Notes under the pieces: model-generated
The model's input: the letters and a program-made list of their open reading frames with translations, nothing else
What the model was told of the DNA's origin: nothing
The model's database searches: none
Program-made: the position numbers and the translations under genes
NCBI GenBank assembly: GCA_016987375.1
Contig: PJRA01000412.1
Location: 46,113 to 110,112, forward strand
Direction: 5' to 3'
DNA: 64,000 nt
DNA from: Brachionus koreanus
Lineage: Eukaryota; Rotifera; Eurotatoria; Ploima; Brachionidae
Shown here: positions 12,680 to 26,400 of the stretch, in pieces
Numbering within the stretch: position 1 is the first letter of the stretch
How the letters are laid out: each line of letters opens with the position of its first letter

Positions 12680-14150
12680 TTAGATTTCGGAAGACGGCTT
12701 GGAACTATTAATAGATGATAAATTATATGATTTATTATTGGAATTGAGCATATTTTTGCTACCGTTTTGGTTAAAAGATTGGTTCGATGAGCTTAATTTA
12801 CATTTTTTGGCAAGCTCTTCATAACTTTTGCCATGAAGAAAACAAATAATAACTACTGTCATGTTGTCGCATCCAAGTCCACCCATCATACAATCCGGTG
12901 CCAAGCAGCGATTCATAAGTTCTTCGCAAATCTGAATATTTTTAAATAAAAATTAAAAAAAAAATTGATCTAAATTCTATAATTAGCTTACTTTTTCTGG
13001 AGAAATAAGTTGAGCAATTCTGGTTCTAACAAAATCTAAAACTTCTTCATTACTCAATACATCCCAAATTCCATCACAAGCTATTACCAAAAATTCGTAA
13101 TCTTCGGAAATATTTTTAATTTCAACATCTGGCATTGCTGTCACAATTTGCTCTTCTGGTTTTTTAGCTTCGTTTCGTTTAAAAACAAAATCACCTAAGG
13201 CTCTAGATAAAGCAAGATTGCCATTTACTCGATTAAATTCAACCCATCCACCGGCAGCAGATATTCGCTTCATTTCTAGTTCATTGTTTGGCTTGTGATC
13301 CTCCGATAATTTTTCCACACAGCCTTTGACTGAAGCTATTGCTCTAGAATCGCCTACATTTCCCTTCAATTATATTTATTTAAATTCATATAGTTTATTC
13401 AAAGTCAATTCTTTCAAGACTTTAAAGTCTGAGAAAATTTTTTTATTTTATTTATAGTTTAAATAAATATTATTTCGAATTTTAAAGCTGTCTAGAAAAA
13501 CAATATTATGAATAGATTTTCAATAAAATAATAATAATTAAGAAAATTTTAACAACAAAATTGAATATAATAAGCCCCAGAATAGCATAAAATATTAAAA
13601 TACTTACACAATAAATTTTACCATTTTTTATAATGACACATATAGCAGTAGTTCCTGCCATTTCTTCTCTCATTTCCTCATCACGTAACATGTCTTGATC
13701 AAGTTCAAGAAAGCCCTTTTTAATTGCGTCGTCTATTTGACCATTTTCTAAATTAAAATTTGTTTAATCTTTGACTTTAACATTCCAACAAAAAAACAAT
13801 TATTTCAAGTTTTTTTAACGGAAATAATGCAAGATAAATTACTAAATGATGGATGATCGAGTATTTTCGTATGAAGATAAGTTCCTGCATATTCAGCAAC
13901 TTTAGGCCCACCGTGTCCGTCGTATACTGCAAAAAAAGCGGAACTTTGGTCGTTTTCGATAGCTAGTTTTTCAGTATGTGCATCTTCCATATCTTAAAAA
14001 AATTTCTAGAATACACAATAAAAATTACTTCATAAAACAAAATTTACTTATTCTCCAGCCTTGCATGCAAGAAGAGCCCACTTTAAAGAATCTGTTTTCA
14101 CAGCTATTTGTCGTTTTTTGTGTAACTGGCTCTGAAAGTGTTTGTCCCAT
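12680..14150 (-). CDS. PP2C/PPM-family Ser/Thr phosphatase, copy A; 5 exons, 338 aa
   Basis: Metal-dependent protein phosphatase of the PPM1A/alphabet type. Exons 14150-14048, 13992-13843, 13747-13608, 13363-12992 and 12931-12680 join in frame (1017 nt). The protein begins [10 protein letters not shown], with a Gly-2 that could be myristoylated, and contains [16 protein letters not shown], the metal motif [52 protein letters not shown] and GLGCDNMTV. All the usual metal-binding acidic residues (MED, DGH, DG, DN) are present. The tail after the catalytic domain is Ser/Asn-rich and not recognised. A paralog with the same exon lengths lies head-to-head 5.1 kb away (19282-20519). Confidence 0.95.
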
Positions 14151-17100
14151 TATTTATGTGAGTGTCTACAAATAGTAGAAAAAAACATTATTTAATTATT
14201 TATTCTTTAAAATATTTATTATTTGGTAAAAACTGTTTAAAAAGAAATTTTGAAATTTTTCTATTCATCAAACTAGCATTTGTTAAAAATGCTGCTTAGA
14301 AATTATCATAATTCATTTCTTAGAGGCAATTAAGCTTGTTCTGTTAATTTGTTTTAAATTTTCGATTCAAAATTTATTTTTAAAATTAATTAAATTTTTA
14401 GAACGCCTAAAAAAGCTTGAGATAGGAATTTTATCCAAAACCTTTTCTTTCACGAGCACAGTCTTTAAAATAAATTTAATTTATAACTAACTAGACATTT
14501 TAATGTCAATTTCCATTTATTAAAAAAATATTCGTAAGAAAATACTTCAACTTCTGCTTTAATTTGGTTCTACTTATATCATTTAATTTATAACTTCAAT
14601 TTTGGCTTTCAGCTTTCAAGAACTATGAGACAAAAAAATAACAAAATCGATAAATTTAGCAAAACTTTATCCTTAAAATAAATAGAATTTAAACTTTAAG
14701 AAATATAGATTTTTTATAATATTTTTTATCTGTTACCTATAGCAATTTTGATTTATTATTAGTATGCAAATATTAGATAATATTTGCATTAAATTTCGAA
14801 ATTAAAATCTAAATCTAAAGCTTAAATACAAGGTCACACAAATAAAATTTTAATCATACTAAGTTTTTACAAGGTATTTTAACTAAAATAAATTTTAGAT
14901 CATTCCTATATAGTCTTAGATTTTTTTTGAATAGTTTATATAGGAACAAATTTAAAGTGAATTAACATTTGCAAAGCTAAGATAGTCTTAAAATTTTTTA
15001 AACAAATTTAAAACAGCTTTTTTTTTTAAACTTAAATGATAATTATATCTAAATAATTATGTTTATTAGTATTTAATTTAATTCAGAAATTGGTGTTTGT
15101 TTTTGATATAAAAAAAAACACGCTTCGCTCTATATCTATAAGATCTATAAGAAGTTTTAGGTGCCGAATATTTGCGTCAACAGCAAAAATATTCATAATT
15201 CATTCATTATTATTACACTTTATTTCCTTTTTGAGTATTCAGAAAAGAAAAAAAATTGCAAAAGGAGTTGAAAAATATTATTTTTTTTCAGATTCTTTTA
15301 AGTAATCGGGTTACTAAGCTACAGTTAAATTTTTCTTTAAATCAGTTCTATCCGTTTAAAGGAGCTCATTTAAAATTGCAATTCAATCGTTACAAAATCC
15401 TGAATTCAATAGCTAACTAGTACAAAAAAAAATTTTCAGTTATTCAAACAGTTAATTTTATTTTGTACGAAACTGATGAATTATAAATGAGAAAAATTAG
15501 AAAAAAATTAATTACTAAAGCAGCTTGCTAGTTAGTATTTCTAAATAATCAAAAAATAAAAGTTTTAAATAAGTCTTCGATTTTTAAATCTTTCCAAATG
15601 ATAGATTGTAAGCATTTTATTAAAATTTTTAGGGGTTTTCGATTTTCTATTACCTTTTTTGATGAGTTATTAGACTCAGTTTGAAAATTCTAACCAAAAG
15701 CCAACACGCGATTAATAATTTTTAATTAAAAATTATATTTGAAGACTTTTCTAAAAATTTTTAGCATTATGTTTAAAATATTTGCTAGATAATGTATAAA
15801 ATAAAAACTTGTTTGATAACATAATATAGAAAATAAAACGAATTGGAATTTTTAATATGCTAAATGTGCAATAAAATCCCGATAAAATGAATATAGCCAA
15901 TATTTTATTTTAACAAAATTGAAAAATATTTTAGACTGTCAAAGAATTTATGACTGTATTTAATTACGAAATAGAGTTTTGCTTTTCCAAAATTTAATTA
16001 ATAGTAAACTTAACAGAGAAAATAAAATACAGATAAATAATTTTAAACAATGTGATAATTTTGCATATTTATTTTACGTAAGCAATTTATCTTAGTGACG
16101 TAAATCGATTTAAAAAAGGAAAGAAATTAAAAGAATTAATGCTTTATTTAAAAAAATGATAAAATTAAATAAATATTTTGTTGTGTAAAAAAAAATAACA
16201 TAACAACTGGTTTCAAAAAGAAATAACGATAAATTTGCTTATAACGAAAATAAAAATATTTTTTTCAAATTAATTTCCTTTAACCGTAAATGAGATAATT
16301 AATTTTAAAAATTTAGAATTTACAAACAAAAATTTTTAAAATTATTTTTTAATCTAGCAAAAATAATACTAAATTTTTTTTTTTAAATATTTGAAATCTA
16401 TCAACCACTTGACAGAGGAAATTTTGTGCAGTAACAAGGGTATACATAAAAAATTTTACAAAATTGAAAAACAATGAATTTTTTCAATGAGCTCTTAGTA
16501 TTTTTTTTTAGATTTAAAATAATTCAAAAACAAATTGCAGAAAACAAGGTTTATGATTTTATTTTAATTTCAGACTCCATTAATAGTATACTGCAACATT
16601 TAAATTAAAATGATAATTTTTTAGAAAATAGCAAGTGTGCAAGCATATGAAAGAAATAAAATATAAAAAAGACCAAAAATTAATTAAAACAGGGTTCACA
16701 CACTTATTGATTTATTTGAAAAGCATTTTGTAATTAAACTAAGAAATAAATATTCTAATAAATGACATTTGATTGCTATTTATTTGAAAAATTTCGATCT
16801 ATTTTATTTTGAAACAAATTTTAGTTAAATTAGTGAAAAATTTAATGATTCTCTTTAATTTAAAAAATTTTTAAATTTGTTAAAAATTTTTAATTTAACA
16901 TCATTCAATTATCATTCTAAATTAATCTATTCAAAAAATGCTTATTTAGTTGAATGAATAAATCCTAGATTTTAATTACTGATAAACATAGTTTATTTTT
17001 ATAAACCTAATGAAATGGAAGTCTTTTTAAGAGTAAGATGGCATCTAAGCTTTTAATTTAGATATAAATGATGTTTGAATGTATTTCTTTAACTTTTAAG

Positions 17101-17918
17101 TTATTGTAAATCAATTTTATAAATTATTTATTAAATATAATATATTGTAGAGAATTTCAACAATTTTAATAATACATTAATTTCACCAATTATTTTATCA
17201 GATCTTTATATAGAAACTTTTGAATGAAAAAAACAATTTTTTTAATTTTTACTTTAAAATAGAGTAAACGCGTAATTACGGTAATCATTTTTGAATTTTT
17301 TTTCAATTAAGCATATTTCGATGGAATAAAAAGTAAAAAGATAAGATAAAACAACGGGTTGAAAAAACCCTTGTTTTAAGTATTAAAAAAATTTATTTAT
17401 CTAATAAATTTTGGAATTGTATCGAATTATTAAAAAAAATTAAAATTGTTGATTTTATGATTTTGTTACTTCTAATATTGATATTTTTTTCAATAATTTC
17501 ATTGAATTTTTTATTTTTTTATTAGCTAATTTCTTTTTAGGAAATTTAGTTCTATTCAAAAGTTATGATCAAACATTTGAAAAATCTGAATTTTTAGCAT
17601 AAAAAAATAAATCAAAATTCAGAATTATTTTTGAAAAATCAATAATGAACTAATTATATATTAATTTAATAATTAATTTGATTTTTAATATTTAAATAAT
17701 TATTTTAATTCCAAAACGAATACATGAAAAATTCATCAAAAACTTCTTCCAAATATTCTTGAAAAATGCTAAAATTTTATCTAATAAATAATTAAAATCA
17801 ATTAAAAAGAATTTTAATGTAAAACTAAAATCGTTTGTAAACTATTTATGAATTTAAAAAAAATTTCTAATTGTTGAATTTGTATTAGAATATATTAATT
17901 AAAAATTCCTATTTCTCT
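14151..17918. other. AT-rich intergenic DNA between the two PP2C genes, left part
   Basis: The shared upstream region of the divergent PP2C pair. It is nearly all A/T, with no supported coding frame. Small open frames near 15.1 kb show no domain and match the base composition. Confidence 0.5.
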
Positions 17919-18377
17919 TAATGTATGTATTTGTATTGCTCAATGGTTAGACCACATCTAGGAATTCGTAATTTGGATTATCAACAACGCTTGTTAAGGC
18001 TAGATTTAACTAACTTGAGAACAAGAAGATTAAGAGGTGATCTAATCCAGATGTACAAATTGGTTAACAATTACGAACAAATTAAATTTAATAAAGGAAT
18101 CAACTACAGTCTTAACACAAAACCTGGTAACAAAAGATATGAATTGAGGAGAAATAGCTATTGTCTTACCCGTGAAAGGATAAAGAACTGTCTTCCAAGA
18201 TTTAAGTTTTTACAAATAGAGTTGTAAATGGATGGAATAAACTGCCGGAAGATGTAGTAAATGCAAATAGCATGAATAGTTTCAAAGCGAAGCTTGATAG
18301 TTGGTTGGCGAAACAAAAAGAAGCGACTGCTACAGTTCTTTAGAGCTATGCTTAGATATCATCTAAGCTGCAGTTTA
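17919..18377 (+). mobile_element. CR1/L2-like LINE 3' fragment (RT C-terminus)
   Basis: The frame reads YCSMVRPHLGIRNLDYQQRL, then TRRLRGDLIQMYKLVNNYEQ; after a frameshift, NRVVNGWNKLPEDVVNAN and SFKAKLDSWLAK. These match the C-terminus of CR1/L2-type RT proteins and parallel the larger copy at 57.8-59.6 kb. Compared with that copy, about 35 codons between MVRPHL and the R..L block are missing, so this is a deleted, dead copy. It ends in a TAC microsatellite. Confidence 0.85.
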
Positions 18378-18401
18378 TACTACTACTACTACTACTACTA
18401 C
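18378..18401 (+). repeat. (TAC)8 microsatellite, LINE 3' tail
   Basis: Eight perfect TAC units directly follow the LINE 3' end. The same triplet ends the other CR1/L2-like copy at 59.6 kb, so it is the element's terminal repeat rather than a chance microsatellite. Confidence 0.85.
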
Positions 18402-19281
18402 TTAATCCACATTTCTCAATAATATAAGCATGAATAAAGTTTAAAACTTAATTGCTAATTTTTGGTCCTGACCGTTACGAATAAAAGAGCTTCGACTTTA
18501 TCTAATTTAATTGATTAAAAATAAATAAAAAAAATTATATTTTGATAATAATAATTGATAATTCTAGAGCCTGACACTTATTTCTTTTCTCACATTTATT
18601 TATAATAAATAATCCATAATTTGAGCCTCAAAATCTGAAAAATCTGAAAGGAACTATTTTTTCGTGCAAAGATTGAAGAATAATATTTATAAAAATTCTC
18701 ATCTTTTAAGTGTTTATAGCTTCATTTGAAAAAAATAGATTAAATCTTAATTATATCTCATAAAAATAATAGTAGAGCTAGTCAAAAACTAAAATGACAT
18801 TAAAATAATTGATTTCAGATTTTATGTCGTTAAAATTTTTGCTCTTAAGCTAATAAATTCGTTAAATATTAGTCTTAATTATAAGAACTATTCTCAATGG
18901 GTTATTTGGACAAGATAATTTTCATAGAGTCCACGTTTGAAAATTTTAAAATATTTAATTATGACTCAAACAAGAATAAAATTATGATTGACTGAAATAA
19001 ATAATTATTTAGATTTAAAAATAATTTTATTCAATATATATTTAAAAATTCAGATTTTGGTAAGATTTTTCTTTAACTAAACGTCTCAGTGATTTTTTTT
19101 TATGCTTTATAAGTTTTTTCGTGTTCATAGAGCAAAATTGATTGAAAAATATATGCAAATCTTGTGATATTTTAAAAATTCCTCCAAAAGCAATAATTTA
19201 ATTTTCATTGTAGTAGTAAGCATTTATTTTAGAAAAAAAAATATTAATTTAACTCTAAACAAAAACGATCAAAAAATTGAT
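18402..19281. other. Upstream region of PP2C copy B
   Basis: About 0.9 kb of AT-rich sequence before the PP2C start. No clear TATA or other motif stands out from the background. Confidence 0.45.
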
Positions 19282-20519
19282 ATGGGTCAAACACTTTCAG
19301 AACCTGTAACCGAAAAGGAAACAAGCCAATGCGAAAATGAATTGCTAAAGGTAGGTGCATCTTGCATGCAAGGATGGCGAATAAGTATTGCAAAAAAAAC
19401 AATTAATAACTAATTTCGTATTCAATTTTGCTAAATAAATTAGATATGGAAGACGCCCATACCTTAAAACTGTCGATTAACAATGACAAAAATTCAGCCT
19501 TTTTCGCCGTTTTTGATGGTCATGGTGGGCCAAGGGTTGCCAAATATGCCGGAACGCACTTGCATGACCTAATCCTCAATAATTCATCATATAGTATTTT
19601 TAAATATTGGTTATTTTTGCAGCAGCTGTTTATTTTTAATTGTTTAAATAAAGTTCAGGGTGATGTAGCAGAAGCAATCAGACAAGGATATCTAGCTCTG
19701 GACTCAGACATGCTGGAAGATGAAGACATGAGAGACGACCAAGCAGGTACCACTGCTACTTGTGTTGTCTTAAAAGATGGGAAAATCTATTGTGTATGCA
19801 TTTATAATTTAGATTTGTAAGAGAATAACTTAGATTGATAATTTAATAGGGAAATGCAGGAGATTCGCGTGCTATCGCTTCAGTTAATGGTAAAGTACAA
19901 GAACTTTCATTTGATCACAAGCCCAATAACGCGAAAGAAACCCAGCGAATCAAGGATGCTGGCGGATGGGTTGCTTTTAATAGAGTTAATGGAAGTTTGG
20001 CTTTGTCACGGGCGCTTGGTGATTTTGTGTATAAACAAAATGAAGAAAAAAAGCCAGAAGATCAAATAGTTACAGCTTATCCGGATGTTGAGGTCGCTGA
20101 GCTAACCGATGATCATGAATTCATTGTTTTGGCTTGTGATGGCATATGGGATGTTATGAGCAATGAGAAAGTAGTTGAATTTATTAGAGAAAAAATAGCT
20201 CAAAATATTTTGCCTGAAAAAGTTTGTCTCTAAATTTTAATAGATTTAAATTAAAAACTAGATAAATTAGATATGTGAAGATTTGATGAATACATGTATA
20301 GCGCCATATTGCCCAATGGGGGGTCTGGGGTGCGACAACATGACAGTGATTATAATTTGCTTTTTAAATGGAGAACCCTACCAGAAATTAGTTGAAAAAT
20401 GTAAATCTAGTTTGGCTCAGTCAAATGAAAGTGTAAATAATTTGAAAAGTTGTGAAAATTTGTCCGATGAGATGAGGATTTCATACGAAAAAGATAATTG
20501 TTTATCTGTATCTAATTGA
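19282..20519 (+). CDS. PP2C/PPM-family Ser/Thr phosphatase, copy B; 5 exons, 337 aa
   Basis: Paralog of copy A. Exons 19282-19384, 19444-19593, 19654-19793, 19850-20221 and 20271-20519 join in frame (1014 nt). The first four exons have exactly the same lengths as in copy A (103, 150, 140, 372 nt). It starts [15 protein letters not shown] and carries the same PPM motifs: [60 protein letters not shown] and GLGCDNMTV. The metal-binding residues are kept, so activity is expected. The C-terminal 60 or so residues differ most from copy A. The second acceptor is AAAG before TTCAGG, which keeps the phase found in copy A. Confidence 0.95.
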
Positions 20520-23408
20520 CTCGAGTTTAAAAAATCATTTCAAGCTAAATTATGAAACTAACTTTAGTTTCATTCCATTTAAATAGACTCACATTAAATT
20601 GATATCTAACTATTTAATTTTTATTTTTTTTCGTAAAATAATTACGATTCAAGAATTTTGTTTTTTCTCTTTACTTACCTATTTTATAAAGATATGTTAT
20701 CCAAATTAAATTTTTTAAATAAGGGGCATGATGTTCAAACTCCCTTCAAAATAAAAAGGGGAACTTTGGGTCAGATCGGAACCGTCACATAAAAGTTACA
20801 AGAAGAGAAGATAAATGTAATTGATTATGGAACTAGATAATTTTTGTTTTTGTGGCGTGAAAATGAAAAATAAAGAGTTGTTCACTCTTTCAGCTATTCT
20901 TTCGACTTTTTATTTTGGAAAAAAGGTACTATTAAGACATGTACCAATAAAAGAATAAAGCGATAAAATTATAAATTGGTTATTTTAAAATAAAAATTAG
21001 TTTTTTAATCGTTTTAAGGGCTCTTTAACAAAAAAGAAATTAATATAAATTTAATATATTGATGAAATTTGCTAAATTCACAAAACTAATAGTCATTTAC
21101 ATTATCTCGAAAATTTAATATTTAATATTAATTTTAAAATCAACGCTCACAATTTTTTATTTAAAACATTAAAATCATTGAATTTGAAATATAAATAAAT
21201 TAGATACAGTGTCAAAAAAAAGTTTAGACTTAAATAAATTAATTTACTTACTAGATTAAATTACAAATTATAATCAAATTTATCAAAAATTTTGCTTCAT
21301 TGTTTAATGAAAAGTCATTCAAAGAAAATTAGAAAGTAAAAAACTTTTTTAACTTTTTCAAATGAATTGATATTTTTGAAAATAAATTAAGATTTAATTA
21401 AAATAAAGTAATATAAAATTAGGAACATTTTTGAAGACCTTTTTTAATTCTTTTTAAAATGTTTTGATTTAGGAAAAAAAATTTAAATTAAATCAATTAC
21501 GAGTGTATCTCTGTTAATTTTTAATTTTATTTTTTTGGTTCTTTTTCAATCATTCTCTTAAAAGGCTTTTTTGGTCTTATTGCATTTCGTTTTTCTTGAA
21601 ATTTCCAAAATATCATTTAGGCTTCTGTATTCTGGTATTTGTAGTACGCGCCTAAGATACTCGAGTCATCCACTGATCAAGTAGTAGATTCTAAATATTT
21701 TTTGAAGGCTTTATTACAAATTTATTCAGATTTTTGGTCCAACGTCATTAATTTTAAATTATATTTAATCTCTTTGGTCTTCGCTTTGATATAATTGCTC
21801 TCGAGCAAGATATTAGTTCATATCTAACGTAAATCCAAATCTTCAAGATTAGCAACTCAAAACAGCTCTGATGCTATTCTTGCAGTTGATTGTTAACCGC
21901 AATTTCAAAATGCTCCCAAGACACGTTTTTTTTATTAACATTAGTTTTTAGGAATCGATTTTATAATCGATTGAAAAATTAATCATTTTTATTGAAAAAT
22001 GAATTATTAAAATGAATAAAATTTATTTGTTAAATCAATTTTTTTGTTTAAAAATAAAATTTAACTTAAATATGACTAACCTTCAGCCATATAGCTCCTC
22101 AAAAAATTCAAATCTTTTGTCTTTTAATTTTGAAATACTTTAAGTTGATCAAAAATTTTTGAATTCAAATCTGAAATAAATTTAAAACTAGTAATAAAAG
22201 CTAAAAAATTTAGATTAAATTGTTTTGTTTCCTTTTTATTCCAAGTCTAACAAAGGTGCAAAAAATGATGTCTTTATGTGCTTCCATTTTTTCATTGATA
22301 ATACTTATTTAGTATGTGAATTTGGTTCACAATATTTTTGGGTAATTTTTTTGATAGAATTTTTTTTTTTTTTTAAAATGCTCGATTTAATAATCGACTA
22401 AAAAATAAGTCAATTTTGAATTTTATAATCGATTGGAGCCGACTTCTTCATTCTAATAATCATGTTTGACTCAAGAATATGATAGAATAGTTTAATTAAA
22501 TTAATGATAGGGTATTCCTATAAACATTATCAAATATCTTTTTCAAAATCATAATTATATTAGTAGGAGTAGTATTTAATACCGCGACACTTAGGGTAAA
22601 GCTTCCTTGAAGCTTTGGCAGTAAATTTGACTGTTTCCTGAGATTCTTGAGATTCCTGTAAATTCTCATATTCAATAAAGAAATTTTTTATTAGTGCTAA
22701 AAAACATGCTGAATTAATCAAATAAGTAAAAAAATAATAAGCTTTTGATATATTTTATAATAAATTCTTATTTTTTTTTGATCAAATTGTTTCCTTGAAC
22801 TGTTTAAATTAATCTTAAATGAAGCTTTCTTTTATAAGGCCCATATATGCCTGTATAAAATTACTATTTAAAGCAATTTAAATATTATTTTTCTACTATT
22901 TTAAATTCCAAAGACAAAATAAAAAATAAGAAAATTCTAACAGCAAGTCTAGCTTAGCATATTTGAGGGACTAAATTTGAAAATATTCAAAAACAAAAAA
23001 AAAATTAATTTAAGAAACTGATAGAAAATTATAAAAGAAAATAAAAATTAAAAATTATTCAAAATTTTGTTTATTTTGTTAAATTTTGTTTAGAGGTTTA
23101 TCCCTGTTCTTCTGAGAAGAAAAAGCTTCTAAGCTTTCACAAATCAATTTTATTTTATTTTTTTATTTCAAAAAGAACTAAAAAAAATTCTAAAAATTTA
23201 ATATATTTGACTAAAATTAATTACCATTATACTCCTTATCATAAATTTTTTCATACATAATATTAGAGTAATTAAAATTTTCAAATAAAAGTTAATTTTT
23301 TTTTGCAACCAAAAATTAAACAAAATTTTAGCATCCAACTATCACATGATTAAAAAATTTATTTAAATTAATAAAAATTCCATCAAAATACGGCATATTT
23401 AATTTTAA
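20520..23408. other. AT-rich intergenic DNA, a possible short repeat pair inside
   Basis: No gene recognised. A block at about 21.53-21.93 kb is less A/T-biased and could be old transposon or gene debris, but its frames are broken. At 21.95 and 22.42 kb the string TTTTATAATCGATTG occurs twice, each time next to ATCGAT palindromes. Confidence 0.4.
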
Positions 23409-26400
23409 ATGGTTTCAATTAAGGTAAATTTAGCTTATTTAATAATAACAATTAAAGATTAAATATTAAGCAACGGCGTTTTAACTTTTTTGATGAAAGT
23501 ACTATAAAAGATCCGCAGGAGCCAAAGAAAAATTTTGATTCCTTAAAAGTAAAATATTTAGTTTCGAATGTTTAATTAAAATAATTTAAAAAAGAATTTG
23601 AATGTTAAATTTTGTCAAAGCGGAAGAGATTTAATAATTTTTGGAACAGATGAAGGCTCGATAGTTACTTTAGATAAACACATGGGTCTCAATACCTTTC
23701 AATTATTTGATAGTGAGATGACTTGCTTATCCCAGTTTAAAAATGATAATATTATAATAGCTGGCGGAGTAAAACTATTTTTTAATTTTTGAAAATCAAG
23801 TTCACATTTTTTAAAAAGCATGATTCCTCCAACCATAAGGTACCACTTATTAAGGTTTTACGCTTGGACAAAATGGACGAACCAAATCTAAGGCCTCTTA
23901 CAATATCATTGAATAATGTAAATTCCAAAATAACAACTCTTGCTGTACATGATGGAAATAATTCAGTGTGCGTAGGTTTATCAAGTGGTGAGGTTCTCTA
24001 TTACAAATGTGATGTATTAAAATACAAAAATGAAAAACCACGAATTCTCTACACAGGATCTAGTCCAATAACCGGCATTGCATTTAAAAACTTGAATAGA
24101 GGCTTTTTTGTATTTGTTTCAACTGAATATTTGATAATTACCATCACTTTTGGAAATCGCGAAAAAGATGAAAAAGTTTTATTAATTACACAATTTTTAA
24201 ACAATTTTTAATTTGATTTGAAAAGATCGCAATTTTGGCTGATGACGGCGTGAAACCTAGATGCTGGTGTATAACAGATAAAGGCGAACTAGTAGCTGCT
24301 AGAAAAGATGCAGTATATGTTTATGAACATGATGGAGTCGGACCTTGCTATCCGTTTGAGGGGGACAAAATTTCAGTTCATTGGTTCAAAGGAAAATTGA
24401 TAATTGCTGCAAAAGAAATTCAAAAAAAGTCTAAAGCTCCGATGCCGTAAATTTTGTCTATTTGTCAAAAAAATTTTTACTATTTTATAAAAAAAATAGT
24501 ACTTCGTCCATTGATTCGACTACAGTCAGTATTTATGACATCGAAAACAAATATGTTGGTTTTTCGCGTTCATTTACCAATGTAGTTAACATAGTATGTG
24601 AATGGGGCTCTGTTTATGTTCTTGCTGCAAAAGGTGAACAGCTTATTCAATTAACAGAAAAAGACACTCAATCAAAATTACAAATACTATTCAAAAAAAA
24701 TCATTATCAGATGGCTATCGAGTAAGAACTTTGTAAAAAAAAAATAAATTAGAAATTCATCAATTCAATGATGTATTTTAAAACAATTAAAATTTTTTAA
24801 AAAATTCAAAAAGCTGATTAATTTAGCCACAGTTCAATAACTTTTAAAGATTAAATATTAGATTTGGATTTGATAGGAAAAAAATATAAATTAAAAAAAA
24901 ACGTTGGTGATTAAGATTGAGCGATAATTAGACTTGATCTTATTTAAAGAATTTAATTACTGAATGAAGAACTTATTTAGATGATAATGTTCCTACTATT
25001 TTAACTTATGACAATCTTTATCAAGTAGTTGTACGCAATGAATGCTTTAGCTTCGATTGTTGCTATTGTTCGAATGATTATTTGATGGATAAAGGAAAAT
25101 GTTTACATTTGATTTAAAACAATTTTTCTGATTTACTTAGCATAAAATACTTATAAATAAGCTAAAAGCGAAAAATGCTGGCTTACCACGAGTCAGTTTT
25201 ATTATTAAATAAAATTAGAAAAGTTTGAAAGCTGCCGAATAACGGTTTAGCATTTATAGAAAGTTTCGCTTAGGCTTAACATGATTTATTGTGATTTGCG
25301 CCAAGATGGCGCGTAAGCTGCATTTTCAGCTGATGGCACCTACGAAACTGTCCTACACCAGTTGACAGTATGACCAAGAACAGAAACCTATGCATTAACC
25401 GAAACCAATGCCTCGTTAAAAAGAATTTTATCATTTATGTATTCACTTATTCTCAAAAGATCTTTTTTGTTGGAATCAGAGAAAAGAAGAGCTTCGAAAT
25501 TCTTAGTCTGGAAAGAAAAGGTCTCCATATTTCTTCTAACTCTAAAACCTCTTCATTTTACCCCCAAGAAGCTTATCAGTTTAAATGAATTTAAGACAAA
25601 CTAAGCACATAATCTGCTAATTTGAGTTTTACTTTGAGCACATCCAGAAGAATTTTGACGAAGTAGGCTGCTAAGCTAAGCCCAAAGGGCATCCTTTTAA
25701 ATTGGTAGAACTTTCCCCCATAACCAAAAGTAAAAAAAAATTTACGAACTCTGATAGGAATTTGACCTACAGTTTTTTAATTTTACAATTTTAATTTTAA
25801 TAGTTAAGCTTAATTAATGTTAATTTTTTCAAAAATCATTTCAAGCTCATTCATTACAACTTTAATTTTTTTTAAAATTAAAATTAAGAAAAAAAAAATT
25901 TTAGCAAAAAAAATCCGAAGACTCTATGTATTAGATTTTAAATTTTCTTTCAAAATAAATAATTTAGCTTAATTGTTTTTTAATTTTATTTCTTCGAAAA
26001 AAAAAACTAAAAAAAAAAAAGTTAAAATTTTGTTCCCAATTTTTTTTTCTCTAAATTTAGTTTATAGAAGAAAAAATTCTATCATTATTTATTTATATCG
26101 TTATATTCTTTATTAATGTTTAATTTTTCTTTAAAATTTTTATCAAAAATCATCCGGGCTGTCTAGTGTTAAAAGCTAATCTTTAGCTTTAATCAATTAA
26201 AGAAAATAATTTAGCTTAAGCCTATTTTTGTATCTAAAAAATATTGTTTAAAATAATAATTTAAAATATCTTAATTTCTTTAAAAAGTATTTTCTATTTA
26301 ACGACTTGATTGTTTTTTATTTAACTTTTAATAGTCAAATTAAGACTTCTTAGTTTAAATTAGTGTTAAATGCGGTCTTAGCGGACTGGTCAAAATGGCG

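Noticed and set aside
15090..15305. 71-codon plus-strand frame between the PP2C genes
   Set aside because: Low-complexity, Ile/Ser/Lys/Phe-rich product without family resemblance.
25370..25588. 72-codon plus-strand frame in the VPS11 intron
   Set aside because: No recognisable domain and no exon borders; treated as part of undefined insertion debris rather than a gene.
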